DNA of 64,000 nt, from NCBI GenBank assembly GCA_013350335.1, contig CM023536.1, positions 14,637,520 to 14,701,519 on the forward strand, in the 5' to 3' direction. The notes under the pieces were generated by a model. The model did no database searches. It was not told where the DNA came from and was given only the letters and a program-made list of their open reading frames with translations. The stretch is from Chimonanthus salicifolius. Lineage: Eukaryota; Streptophyta; Magnoliopsida; Laurales; Calycanthaceae. Positions 43,168 to 55,639 of this stretch are shown here, piece by piece (position 1 is the stretch's first letter; the number at the start of each line of letters is the position of its first letter). The position numbers and the translations under genes are program-made.

Positions 43168-46100
43168 CTATCGATCAAGCTCTTCATATGGATAACCGGG
43201 AACGTGGAAATAAAATTTGGCATATTTCTCTTCCGGAAGCCGCTCATCAGTAGACGTGTATTCGGATGTTGACGATGGATAGTGATACTGCCAACTATCG
43301 GAGGAGGATTGCGACTGGTGATCTGAAATGACATGGACTGCATATTACTTGACAATGAGTCTGTTTCTAAGTGTCCATATCTCGATTGACCCAAATATCC
43401 TGTGGGCATATATCCAAACGATACATATCCTTCACTCTGACCGGGCATGTTTGTTCCGCCACGAGGAGGTGTATGTTATCTATTCTAGTGTCGGTGATGG
43501 ACTTGACTCATGTCGGGATAATATCCCGGTGGATTTTCAGGCTCAACATCCACAACAATATTTTGATGACCAAAATTGTACCCACCATCTGACCCATTAC
43601 CGTCATCTGTAGATGAATCAGATCTAGCTGACCCATAATCATGCCTGCTAGGTTGGCTCTCGGAACAACATGTTCATTTCCTCTGATTGATCTCCTCCTC
43701 TGTGAAGAACTAGATTCCCCGGCTGTCCCAGTGGGCCTCTCACTAACAAAATGATGATGTGGTACCATCCTTGTACTTGTTTGACCTTCCATACCCACAT
43801 TTGGAGCGCGGGACACACTGATTGAATGGCGGCGACCGTCATTTTTCGCCTTTTCCTTGGAATCCTTCAGTTCCCCCAACTCTGCACTTTGGCCTAAAAA
43901 TGATATATCTAGATCATGAAGTACAAGTTGTTCTTCCTCTTCAACCCATTCACTCAATGGAGATCATTATAAGTGAATAGAGACTCGAGGTCGATAGGGA
44001 CGAAAAAATCTTCTGCATCTGTCCACGTCAGCTCGGGGTACCTCCTTAAATTCCTTGCCCTCAGTCGCTGATTGTAGTGTAGGTACACTAAATCATTCAG
44101 TCTTTTAGACGACAACCTATTTCGAGGCTTATTGTGGACATATTTAAATGTGGACCAGTTACACTCGCAGTTGGTTGCACTGCACGTCTGGCTCATCAGC
44201 TTAATGGCGTAGTTCCTCAATACAGGTGAGCTGTTTCCAAAATATGTCCACAAGTGTGTAACACTCATCGTCGCCATCTCTTTCAACCTAACGTCGGCAA
44301 CTACATCTGCAAATGACTCTAAGTGGTTCTCATAATTGTGTAACTTCAAAACAAAAAGAAACACAATTAGTATTATCGGATAATGAAAAACTTTCAAATC
44401 ATCAAAAATAACATATCATAATGAACGAAAGTAATACATCCCTAAAATATGCCGCATGTTCACAAGGATGCATGACACCCATAATCTCCAACATCCGTCT
44501 TATGCGGTTACGAATTGAGTCGTTCAATAGCTCTAAGCCCAAATCTTTAGGTTTCTCTGAAAATGGATTCAAATAATATGCTACCAAGTGAAATACAATT
44601 CGATTAGCTAAATATAAGATATACACAATAATAAGATATAAACACACTAGCAAATGAAAAACTAACCTGCAACGAACTATGTGTTCAAGATGAAGAAGTG
44701 ATTAATTCTGTCGTTGATGATTTGCATGAAATGATCTAGAGGATTAACTTTCGCAACTTCAGTTTTAGCCTTTATGATGCATTCAAAGACATAGGGGAGC
44801 ATCGGCTTCTTGTCTCCGTCTACAAATTGGAGTGCTGTGACTATGGGAGCAGAGATGTTGATGGAAGATACGATACTGTCTCAGAATACTTTAGATGCAA
44901 ATATGTGTGTAATATTCTGGTAATATCTTAAGTGTTCTTCGTTCCTCATGTCGAACGCATTCGCGAATGACCTGCTTCGCACCATCTTCATCAATTATAT
45001 CTTACTTCTTAAGAAGCTTTGCATAGTAAGGAATACTATGGCGAAACGTGTTGCTGCAGGTCGCAGTAGTTCACGACGCTACGTGTACTTCCTCATTACC
45101 TGTAATATTTTAACATGATTGTATATAAATGTGGTGACGCCCTTACACCAGTCAATTTGGTTCCCAAATTCCCTCACATTAGCAAAATCTTTGAGGATCA
45201 AGTCTATGTAGTGGGTCGCGCAGGGGGTCCATAAGATCCACGTGTATGTGTTCCCGACCTTCTTCCCTCCCGACTTATAGCTCTGTCCATTTCCGTTACA
45301 ATTTGGACAACATTCTTAGGCCCAACTTCTTCAGAGACAAACAACATCAATCTACAAAGAAAATCTCCATCATTTGTTCGGCCCGATGTGTCGTACGATT
45401 TATGAAACACTGTGCCACATTGATTATAAATTAGGAAGTTAACAATACTTTTGTTATCGTCACTCTTCCAGCCATCCGACATAATGGTTACTCCCATATC
45501 CTCCCAGGAAGACTTAAAATTATTTATCCAGTCTCAAATCCGCTGTAATTCATGCGGGATGAATGTTGAAGAAATCTCATATGGCGTTGGGAAGGTGATA
45601 GAAGGCCCAGCAACTGCGGATGCATAGTATACAACCTTAAAATATGAATTCTCAATTTCCCTCGGTGGCCGGTGGCTATCTGAGAAATACTTAGTTGCTG
45701 CTGTCCCAAGGAATTGTTTTGCCGACTGTCTATCTAATTGATTTATTTTTCCTTGTTTAAAAGAAGTTGGCCTATCCCATATTGGATCACCAGCACCAAT
45801 TGTCTCTGGATTCACACCATAGCGTTTAGCTGTATCTCGTTGTCCTCCTATAAATGTATTTTTAATCGAACTCCATCGGCCCATAATTCCAGATTTTTGA
45901 CTGGATGATCCACTTGCAGTCTTTGTGTAGAGAAGAATAATTCATTTTTTGGCATTTTAATGTAATTTTTAAATAAATTGCTATTGTTAGATTAGACAAT
46001 AAATTTAAAGAAATTAACTTGCACTACTATGCCCTCTCATCTCATGTTCGCGGTGACTAATTCTCATTGTACGTCGCAAGTCTTTATCCTCTTCAATCTC

Positions 46101-46442
46101 GTTCGGGTCCTCTTTTGAAGATGATGGGACATTTTGCACGTATTGGCCCTCCCTTTCACTTTCAAAGCAGTTGACCATTATGTGACCTATAGCATGGTCT
46201 TCTGCTTTAGTCCTTATTCTTTTTTTTTTTTTTGCATTGACATCCAGTAGTTGCCGACAAATAAGTTGCGCTTCTGTTGGTGCGCGTTTGCAACTTGCTA
46301 CATTCCCCGTCTTTCTGGCTATATGTTCCTTCAAACAGGTAATTCCTCCTGATATCTTTTTATCACAAAAGTTGCATTTCACTTTGTTATTACTATGTTG
46401 CTCACCGAAAGACCATGCTGGATCTTCTTTGTTTGGTGCCAT
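43168..46442 (-). pseudogene. hAT transposase, BED-DUF659-dimerisation type
   Basis: This would cut and paste the element. Exon 1 (46442-46019) starts MAPNKEDPAWSFGEQ and has a BED zinc finger (CNFCDKKISGG, KEHIARKTG, SC). A GT-AG intron of 98 bp (45921-46018) joins in frame to DUF659 (GIMGRWSS, KQFLGTAATKYFSDSHRPP, SGRTNDGDFLCRL). One TGA (45534-45536) and one single-base frameshift near 45290 break it. The core resumes as WTPCATHYIDLILKDF. The dimerisation domain (44280-43960: MATMSVTHLWTYFG, CSATNCECNWSTF, RLNDLVYLHYNQRLR) is intact. The variable tail ends VPGYPYEELDR at 43168. Other small introns are likely. With so few lesions it died recently or still has active relatives. Confidence 0.87.
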
Positions 46443-46480
46443 TATTGTTTAAGAAATGCACAAAATTATAAAAAATAGTC

Positions 46481-47160
46481 ACATTTACATATTTTTTGGC
46501 AATTTATCACATGAAAATGGGGATTTAAATGATAAAATAAAAAAATAGCCTCATCTGATGTGAAACTGAAATTTTTTTCAGTCTACAAACCCTATACACT
46601 GAGAGGGTTTGTTTAAAAAAAATTCATATTTTTTTGATACATTTACATATTTTTTGGCAATTTATCACATGAAAATGAGGGATTAAATGATAAAATGAAA
46701 AAATAGCCTCATCTGATGTGAAACTGAAATTTTTTTCAGTTCACAAACCCTACACACTGAGAGGGTTGGTTTAAAAAATATGCATATTTTTTTGATCACT
46801 TACATATTTTTTGGTAATTTATCACATGAAAATGGGGGATAAAATGATAAAATGAAAAAATGGCCTCATCTGATGTGAAACTGAAATTTATTTCAGTCCA
46901 CAAACCCTACACACTGAGAGGATTGGTTTAAAAAAAATCCATATTTTTTTGATACATTTACATATATTTTGGCAATTTATCACATGAAAATGGGGGTTAA
47001 AATGATTAAAAAAAAATAGCCTCATCTGATGTGAAACTGAAATTTATTTCAGTCCACAAATCCTATACACTGTGAGGATTGGTTTAAAAAAAAATAATAC
47101 TTTTTTGGTACATTTACATATCTTTTTGGCAATTTATCACATGAAATCGAGGTTTTTGTT
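46481..47160 (-). repeat. 157-bp tandem repeat upstream of the transposase
   Basis: Four full units and part of a fifth, starting near 46481, 46639, 46797, 46954 and 47110. Each has acatttacatatttttttgg-like, atcacatgaaaatg, cctcatctgatgtg and cactgagagg words. The array begins 39 bp upstream of the transposase ATG, so it lies in the promoter or leader. Confidence 0.88.
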
Positions 47161-47879
47161 TAAACATTTAAAATAAATAATCACATTGCATGAAATTTAT
47201 ATTTTTTTCACACAACCTTCTTTCTAAAATCAGAGAGGTAGTTTATAAAAAAAATCAGCAAATTTTCCCAATAATTACTATTTCTTATAATGTTTTGTAC
47301 ATATAGGGGCCATTTTACTTTAGAAAATAAAACAAACGCAAAAAAAACATTAAATCTGCATGAAAAAAATAACATACAGTCATAATAACTTATATGCTAA
47401 ATGTTTAAACAAAAATAAATCACTCAATCACTAAGAGTAATTAATAATCCATATTTCTAAAATAACAAGATATTACAAGAAATGCATTAAATATTAAAGT
47501 ATACATTCAAACCATAAAACATTTAGATGAAAAGGCTTAAAAAGAAAAATGGAATAAAAACTTACAGTAAATAAAGATCTATCTATCAAATATAGTTTGA
47601 ACGGATTGGATCTTCCAAAATCAGTCAATTATACACTCTTTTCTAAAGAAACGGGATAAAAGAATGTGAAATGAAGATGGACTTAGAAAAACAAAACACC
47701 TCTGGATGAGTGGGTTTGGAAAAGATTTAGTCTATGAATGAAGAAGTGTATGAGGTCTAGTAATAATAGAGGGGTTTGGTTGGGTTGGATTTTAGAATTT
47801 TCAAAAAAATATTAAAAAAATTCGATGTGGGAAACAGAAGAAATCAAACCAGCTATTGGAAAAGATTGAGCCTGCCAAA

Positions 47880-48420
47880 CTCAGGCGATATTTTGACTGA
47901 TATATCGCGGGATATATCGGCCGTGATATATCGTCCGGTATTCCTTCATAATATCGCCGATATTTTGTGGGCCCCAAAACCGATATTATTATTTTTATTT
48001 TTTAAAAAAAACACCATTCAATACCGATAAATTGAAATATCAGCCGATATTGTGTACCGATAAACAAGTGATATATCGGCCGATATTGCAACATAATATC
48101 GCCGATATCGTGTGGGGGCCCACAACTGATATAGGATTTTTTTTTAAACCACTGTTTCCAGACTGATAAACACGATATCGGCCAATATGTGAATCGATAA
48201 ACGGACCGATATATCAGCTGTATTGAGAGATATCTTTTTTTAAAAAAAAAAAAAAGAAAAAAAATTTAAAAACTAATTTTAATATATCTCGGATGATATG
48301 GTGACTGATATTATGGGCATTTTATCAGTCATATCGGTCAAGAAATTTTTTATATGATTAGTATAATACATATTAGCCGATATTATTTGATCATAAAAAA
48401 TCAATATATATCACGTATCA
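47880..48420. repeat. Subterminal repeat cluster of the large hAT
   Basis: Many copies of tatcggccgatat and gatatatcggcc in both orientations near the right end. In hAT elements such words are the usual transposase binding sites. Confidence 0.75.
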
Positions 48421-49156
48421 ACCAATATTTTTACTCCTGTATGATACATATGTCCTAGAAGGTCAAATATAGGTGAATCTAAACAATTAACAATATTTGC
48501 ATATTTCTTCCAAGAGACAAAAGAAGTATGAAGTCGTAGTACCCAAAGGACTTTAGATTTCTTAGATCTTCTCGGCAACCCTTTTCCTTCTGTATAAGCT
48601 TCCTCAAGCCGCCTTGTAAGACTGTAATCATGATGTCCCTTCTTAGACTATCCATTTCTGTATAGCTTTTCAGAAGTTGCTTCAGGCTTCAAATTTTTTT
48701 CATTTCTTGGTAATTGGTATGCTTATAATGGCCGAATTCCCTAGTATTTATAGGTTTAAAGCACAACTAAAAAAATTGGAAACATAATAAAAAAAAAAAA
48801 TTTCAGAACTTGCTGTCCTAACTGAGCTTTACGCCCATGTCTGCTAAATGGGCTTTATTGCCTAACCTAGGTTCCCACTAATGGCTAAATGGCATGATTA
48901 TTTTCATCATTAAATGGCACTGAAAAATGTAAATTAGATACTAATCTGCTGCATATCTGGTCGAAATTCGTCCTCAAATCTCAGCCATCAAATCTGGAAT
49001 CTTGCCTTGCAAAAAGCTTCTAAATCCAGGCCCAGAATAATCCACATGGCCTGCTGATAAAATTGCTGTTTCAGGAGTGATTTTAAGATATTGATTGTAG
49101 ATTTCTTCTGGAGTTAGATGCCCAAACCAGTTCCATTTCTGCTGTAAACGTCCACG

Positions 49157-50333
49157 CAGGGCTGGACATGAGATTTCAAGGGTTCTAAGAGAGTTTTTAA
49201 GATGGGGCCCTTATCTAGTCACAAAAACTAAAATCAAACAAATTTCTTTTACAACGTGTGAAACTAAATAAAATATTATAATCAAATTTATAACAAAGTA
49301 TTATTTAAAATTTATTTTTATTTTGAGATGTAAACTTACTAATTAAATTACTATATTCAAATTTTTTTAACATTTATTTTTCAATAGATAAGATAACTAA
49401 TCCATTCAATCTTTCGTATGACATTGTAGACCAAAGAAAGATTTTATCAGTTTTAACTTTGAAAACTTATTTCTGCATAGGTAACTGTAACTGCTATAAT
49501 CAACATTATTGTATAAGCAATTCATACATTTGGAAAACAACAATTCATTCTTTTTACGTAATTTGGCAATTCATTCTTTTGGTACTGCATTTTTTATCAT
49601 ATTCGAGTGTGACACTAATGCAAATTCTCATTTGAGATGAAAATATTATTATTATTTTAATTTTTCAATTTTTCTGTATTTTTTAAAAAATTAAAAATTA
49701 AAAATTATCTTAATTATAATGATTTAGACTTGTATATTACTTCTAATAAAATCTAAATTGATCAAATGAATTAAGTTATGTTTTTTCATCTCTTCAAATT
49801 TTAAAAGCTTTAAATTATATTTAATTCAAAATTATCAACTCAATATAGATTTCTCTTTTTCTTTATTTAGGTGATCGATATATTTTAAAAGATTCTTTAT
49901 TAATTAAAATTATTTTATTATATTATTATTATTATTATTAAACTAATAAAATGAGGATTATAATAACAATTATTATGATTGTTACTATTATTATTTTAAT
50001 TTTTTAAGAAACCTACACTTTAAATAGAGTAAAAAAATTATCAAATAGTCAAATGATTTCAAGTAGTATTAATTCAAATTATTGTTATTTTTCATTATTA
50101 TTATTAAATAACTTGATAAAAAAAATATTATTAATAACGCAGCCCCGATTTGATCTCGGGTCCTGAGATTACAAAAGATCAAATCTAACCGACTGGATAA
50201 GAATGAACTTGTGGTTTATTTATGCATTATTAACTATTTAACATATAGTAAAGGAATTTATTTATTTGGGCGCCCTATTTCTTTGGGGGCCCTAGGCGAC
50301 CGCCTATTTCGCCTATAGCCAGGGCAGGCCCTG
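49157..50333. mobile_element. Non-autonomous hAT, 1177 bp
   Basis: Ends cagggctggac and gcaggccctg. The 8-bp target duplication cgtccacg / cgtccaag is at 49149-49156 and 50334-50341. The left direct repeat has the empty site near 40748 (cgtccgag). Same family as 21879-23169, inverted. The interior is very AT-rich, with an (att)n run at 49921-49943. Confidence 0.9.
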
Positions 50334-50593
50334 CGTCCAAGTAGATTCTTGCCAAATCTGGGATTTCTATTTTGGGCTCCAACAGATCCAACGCCCAACC
50401 ATCTGTATTGTTGAGATTCCCATGTCATGTTCGCGTCCATGTGGCATCAACATATGAGGTCTCAGCTGGGGGTCCAAATCTCGGCTTGTATCGGCCGTAC
50501 AGGCAAGATCTTGGCCGATATGACCAAGATCTCGCCATCTCGGCCGATATGACCGAGATCTCGCCATCTCGGCCTATACATTTTGGTCTTGGC

Positions 50594-50932
50594 CAGGGGT
50601 ATAAATCTCAGCCGATATTGTGCGTATCGGCTGAGATATCTCGGGTTTTTTACGACCGAGATATCTCGCCCGATAAGGCCGAATATTAGCCGATTTCTTT
50701 TTTTAAAAAAATAAAAAAACAAATATCAGTTGCGGATCCGGTCAATATCTCGGCCGATATTCGTCCGATACAGGCGAATATCGACCTAGATATCGGCCGA
50801 TATTTATATTTTTAAATTTTTTTTTAAAAACTGCCTTTTTTATTTTTTAAAAAATCACTGAGATTTTCGAAAAATAGAATTTTGAAGAGAGAGAAAAAAA
50901 ATCGGTCGGTAGAGCAGAATTTTCGACCCCTG
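50594..50932. mobile_element. hAT MITE of the CGGCCG family
   Basis: 339 bp, ends caggggtataaatctc and ttttcgacccctg. The probable target duplication gtcttggc / gcctcggc is at 50586-50593 and 50933-50940. It is nested in older CGGCCG-family sequence (50463-50593 and 50933-50960). Its right half matches the MITE at 12721-13005. Confidence 0.82.
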
Positions 50933-51181
50933 GCCTCGGCCGAGACTTGGCCCAAAAAAAGAGAGAGACAGTAATATCGACCGATGTCAACTGAGATATC
51001 CGTCGAGATGCGTTTGGAGAGCAATTTCATGTAAATGGGTCCATTATGATGCTCATGAGGGCCTCTCTTCCTTCACTCAATCATAGCATACGTTTGGAGA
51101 GCAATTTCATTCAATTGGGCCCACCCACCTTCACTTGGATCTTCATGTTCTGGGTTTGATTGAGTTGGGCTTGTGATGGCC

Positions 51182-52759
51182 TCATCACAGTGTCTCATGT
51201 TTAGTTGTTACTATATGCAATCATTCTTCGCCTATAGGCTTCTTATATTCTTTTCAATATTTCTTTTGATTGCCTTGTGAAAAACCATGATTTTTTTTTT
51301 AAATAATTAGATCATTCAATGTATTTGGATCCACATAATCCTTCAACTAGGTCATGTAATGAAATACATATTATGGACATACTGTCATAACATGCATCAT
51401 TTGCTCACTATTTCCTTATCATTAACATCATTATACTTGTTAAAATTTAAATATATTTCTTGGATAATTACTACACTGTATTTTGTTATTTATGTTTGAA
51501 TTTGAAAGTAATTCTAGTATTTGAATTACAAAGTTTTAGGTGGTTGATAGTTATTTCTTACAATCTTGGAGGATGTAATTGAAACTATATACAATATCTT
51601 GTCCATGAATAAATGACAACTGTATCTCTTCATTGAAGTGCCATATAAATTTTACTCTTGCTTTTCTTCTTAAATTTAGTTATCAATCTTGGGTTAATTG
51701 AATCTAAATTCAACTATTGAAAATGTGGATTTTTCTGGAACTTAGCAAATCTATCATTTTCTTTACATGATATTGTAACCACAAGGGTGCCCGTGAATGC
51801 TTGTTAGGATTGGTGAAGATTTATGAAGTGCTGTCCAGTGGAAATAACAAAGAGCCTAAAATGATACACTGGAGAATGCCAATGTTTTAAAGAAAATGAG
51901 AATCTGTCTCATTTCACATGGATTGTTTTCATTTCACATGGATCGTTTGAACATATCATTGGATGTAAATACCAACAAAATTTGAATTACTCTTGATGGG
52001 TTGTTCAATAATAAGAATGTGACTCACTTAATATGCATGGGTTTTACAGCTGGTCTAAGCTTTTAGGTTTAGACTAGAGGAGTAGAGGCTTGCAAGTGGT
52101 TTTTGTGTATCTGTGGGATTAGTCTTATCTTCACTGTGGGGTAGAGATGCCCATGTCATCCAAAAAAAAAAGGAAAAAAAAAATAGAAAAAGAATATAAC
52201 CCACTTGTAATTGTTGATAATGAATCAGCCAATACAACTCAATGTGTTTATTTCATCATTTTTCTCGAAGATTAAGAATTGTGCTCCGAAACTTCGTCCT
52301 AGACTCGAGAAAACCTATTTCAGAGACACAAGATTTATAGGTTGAATATGGAATTGTTAGAAATAAAAGATGCAAATCACACACACGAGAACACAGAGAT
52401 TTTATGTGGTTCGGCAATATCACATACGTCTAAGGACCATAACGATTTTATTAAGATGAAGTTTCTGGACAGGTTAAAAGGATTACATTAACCTTACTTA
52501 TCTCTTCCTCTCAGACTCTCTATCTCTCTATTCACAGCTCAAGGAAACCCTAGGAGAAAAGAACCTTATATACTTGTGCCTTAACACAGACTGGGCCCAG
52601 TGGATCTGGGCCCAACAGACAGTCCAAGCCTAAAAGGACTTTGAGCCACAAACCCAATAGAAATTACATTCCATATGTCATTAATTCAAGGTTGTCCTAC
52701 ACAACTTTCATTTGTGGAGCTTCATAACTTATTTTTTTCAAGAATCCTTGGCTACAAAA
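51182..52759. other. Intergenic, mostly unidentified
   Basis: No supported gene. The part at 52340-52640 carries a tgtggttcggcaatatcac-type stretch and a CT-rich run like those in plant LTRs, so it may be an LTR scrap. An A-rich tract at 52160-52190 may be a retroposon tail. Confidence 0.4.
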
Positions 52760-53830
52760 TTGGTCAGGTGTGTCATCTTTGGAAACAATGGCAATGATTT
52801 TTTTTCTTCAGTAAGCAAGAAAATTTTCAAAATGTCCAAAAGAAGAAAAAGGAGATTGAGAAGAACCATGGGACATCAACAACGGTAATCGAATGGGTGT
52901 CAAATGTCGTCGATGTGGTAAGTATGGGCACAAATAGGAATGCAACTTGTGTTGGGTTTTAACTTGATCCGCATGACTTAATCGGAAAAATTAGTGGGTT
53001 GGATTTTATGTTTCTAAAATTAGGGTCGGATTGGGTTGAAGGAAAAAATCTAAATTAAATTCAGGTCAGGTCAGGTCAAGTTTGTTTAAAGTTGATCTGA
53101 ACCAACCCAAATTGACCCGATTTAACCATTCAAAAAATTTAATATAAAATCGAATGCCTTAATTGATGCCAGCACTCGGCTTGAGTTGGGTTAGTAATTC
53201 GGATCGAATTGGGTTGAGTAATTCGGGTCAAGAATTTGAGTTAAGATATGTCGGATCGAGTTCAATAATTTTTATTTGGATTGTATTGAATTTATTAAAA
53301 TCCAGCTTTATCCTTCCCATAACATAAGAAAGAATTGTGGCATGAAATTAAATAGAAGATAGGTAACTGAAAAGGAGATGAATCCAAAGCCTATGAGAAA
53401 GATACAATCATCACAACTATGAACACCAGTATCTGATAAAGAAAGGTGGTCTAGTTCGAATTAATGATGATTGAGATGGTACAATCACACTTAAGAATGT
53501 GTTTCATGTGCCCACCATGAATAATTTATAAGTCTGGCATCCATGATTGGGACATATTAGCATGAATAAGTCAAAAGTTATGGTAATGGAAATTTTGGAG
53601 AATGATTTGCCAAATTGACGTCATTTGGTAGTGAGGAGGTGTGACAAGGATGTCAATATGGAAAGGCACATTGTCTTCCATTTGATAAATCCTTTTTCAA
53701 GATGAAGGGTGCCTTTGGTAGGTGATGTGACCTTCTAATAAAACTTTATATTCGGGTTTGTATTGCATGTTAATGTTTGTTGATGACTTTACAAGATTTT
53801 TTATGGGTTTTTATTCTGTGTAAGAAAAAT
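52760..53830 (+). pseudogene. Copia fragment 3: zinc knuckle to integrase start
   Basis: A gag zinc knuckle is readable at 52899-52945 (KCRRCGKYGHK, stop, ECN). A gggttgg-rich insertion of about 380 bp follows. Then a GAG-pre-integrase part appears at 53528-53720 (LWHP, LGHISMNKSKVMV, RCDKDVN). The start of the integrase core (LYCMLMFVDDFTRFF, KEKSNVFI) runs to about 53830. Reading frames are broken. It is cut off by the 5' LTR of copia element 2. Confidence 0.75.
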
Positions 53831-54430
53831 CAAATGTCTTCATATAATTACACTTAAAGTCCTAAGTCAAATCAAACTCTCTCTACTCAATCAACAGTTG
53901 ATTACATGCAAATAATTTAACTAAGGTTCCAAGGGCAAAGGGTATGACTGTAAACCGTATATGGTAACCCACAATTACTATTCACGGATTTGGAAGAGAT
54001 CTTTTAGGATCTGGCTTCCTACTTTGATAGAAAATGGATTATATAAAGAAAAGCATAGCCCTAGAGTCCTCTCTCTGCCTGGATCGATTCTCTCTCTCTG
54101 TCTCAACCCATCACTCACAAAAATAAGAGGAGAAATCAAGACAGAAAGGAAGAGAAACTCTAGTACACACGAGTTTTGCAGGAAGACAAACAAGAGGACA
54201 CCACACAAGAAGAGATCAATCGTACTATTCTAGATATGATGGATTCGGGTATGTATTTATTTAGATACGATGATATTTCCGCATAATGAATATTAGATTA
54301 ATTAGAAAACATTATTTGATTCAAGATCCTGACGTTTTGACGGATAATGGATTGTCTTATGAACATTGGGCACACTAGATCTCAATATTTGACGCCCAAG
54401 TTTTCAATCCATATTAAAAATATGCTAACA
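53830..54430 (+). repeat. 5' LTR of copia element 2, left end unresolved
   Basis: The right end ctaaca at 54430 is fixed by the primer site that follows. A TATA box (ttatataaag, about 54037-54046) and a CT-rich leader lie inside, as in an LTR promoter. The left boundary is a guess because no 3' LTR survives for comparison. Confidence 0.55.
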
Positions 54431-54432
54431 AT

Positions 54433-54446
54433 TGGTATTAGAGCAA
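54433..54446 (+). other. Primer binding site of copia element 2
   Basis: tggtattagagcaa differs by one base from the usual tggtatcagagcaa and lies 2 bp after the LTR end. Confidence 0.75.
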
Positions 54447-54622
54447 GGTTTCTATGAATCATTGATGCTTTCACTGAAGATCTATGATAGGATGGTTTTA
54501 TTTTCCAGAAATTGTTTTGGAAAAAATTAATAATGCACCCAGTCGAAGAAAGGGGTAGTTCGGATTTTGCAGTTTTTCGTATCAGTTGACTGGTACCTTG
54601 GCAATTTTCAGGTGATATATTA

Positions 54623-54838
54623 GTTGGTGCATCGACTGGTACATCAACTGGTGCATCGACTATTGCATCGACTGGTGCATCAACTGGTACATCGATTGGT
54701 ACATCAATTGGTGCATCTGGTACATCGACTGGTACATCGACTAGTACATCGACTGGTACATCGACTGGTGCATTGACTGGTGCATCGTCTAGTACATAGA
54801 CTGCTACATCGACTATTTCATCGTCTAGCATATAGATA
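54623..54838. repeat. 12-bp minisatellite in the copia 2 leader
   Basis: About 17 units of catcgactggta and variants (g/a and g/c alternations). The minus strand gives an open Asp-Val-Pro-Val-type frame at 54382-54831, an artefact of the repeat. Confidence 0.85.
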
Positions 54839-55343
54839 CATCATCTAATGATGTAAAGATGATTTATTATGTTGATTTGATCAATTTTGAAACACGTAAA
54901 GATATTTATGATATTTTATATATAAAGTTTTGAATATAAAATCATGTGTTTCAAGTTAAAAAAAATTATGAATTGAATGTAAGTCAAAATTGATTCAATA
55001 ACGATGAAATTCTTGACTTGAATTCAAATTATGATACGGTTTGTTAGTCACTAACGTAGCCTGACCAGAATGTGTTGAATATCGAGTCATATAAATATGA
55101 TTTAATACCATTCCCAAGTGTTAAATAATAATGGCTTTACAAATCGCAATCCCTAACTCACAAAGATATTAGGTTGGCCCAAAGGTACACCATTCCGAAT
55201 GGTTAACGGATTGGGATATGATAATTGACGGGTACTTGTGGTTAGTATTACTATAGACACCCAAAGGTGACTACGGTATTTAGTCACTTGTACTTAGTTG
55301 GTTAGTCATATTGGTAACTAGGAATCACCGCAACGTTTGAATA

Positions 55344-55570
55344 GTGTGTCATAAGATTACCCAAAGGTAGATCCGGTAATACTATTCACTAAAGTTAAAT
55401 AAATTGTTTGTGTGTTTCAATTTATGTTCAATATTCATAGCATCATGTGGTGCGCCAATAGATTACCCAATGGTAGATCATCGGCAACACTATTTGCTAA
55501 AGTTATTTTAAACGGTGTGTTATAAGATTACAGAAAGGTAGATCCAATAACATTATTTACTAAAGTCATT
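55344..55570 (+). repeat. Imperfect triple repeat in the copia 2 leader
   Basis: Three units starting near 55344, 55446 and 55515, each with agattacccaaaggtagatc and actatt(t)actaaagt words. They lie before gag and are noncoding. Confidence 0.7.
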
Positions 55571-55639
55571 GATTATGTATTTCTACTTAAGTTTAACTTA
55601 TAGCATTAAAGTGTGATCGTGTATTATGTACTTACAGCT

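Larger units (their letters stand above)
41471..48439 (-). mobile_element. Nearly complete hAT element, parent of the CGGCCG MITEs
   Basis: Ends caggggtgcaaaaaa and tttttactcctg. The 8-bp target duplication catgatac / tatgatac is at 41463-41470 and 48440-48447. Length is 6969 bp, or about 5.95 kb without the nested hAT at 42058-43069. Both ends carry atcggccgat words: a short cluster at 41490-41530 and a long one at 47880-48420. The transposase gene is on the minus strand (43168-46442), preceded by a 157-bp tandem repeat. Its ends match the MITEs at 8025, 12721, 24399 and 50594. Confidence 0.9.
48690..51181. repeat. Direct repeat, right copy, pairs with 40347-41165
   Basis: Same sequence as the left copy but expanded by the hAT at 49157-50333 and by CGGCCG-family sequence at about 50463-50960. 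It ends ttgggcttgtgatggc. Confidence 0.75.

Noticed and set aside
54382..54831. 149-codon minus-strand frame rich in Asp, Val and Pro repeats
   Set aside because: It is the reverse reading of a 12-bp minisatellite in a copia leader; no stop can arise in a 12-bp unit of this kind, so its length means nothing.
54623..54838. CRISPR-like array
   Set aside because: Units are contiguous without unique spacers, and the context is a plant retrotransposon.
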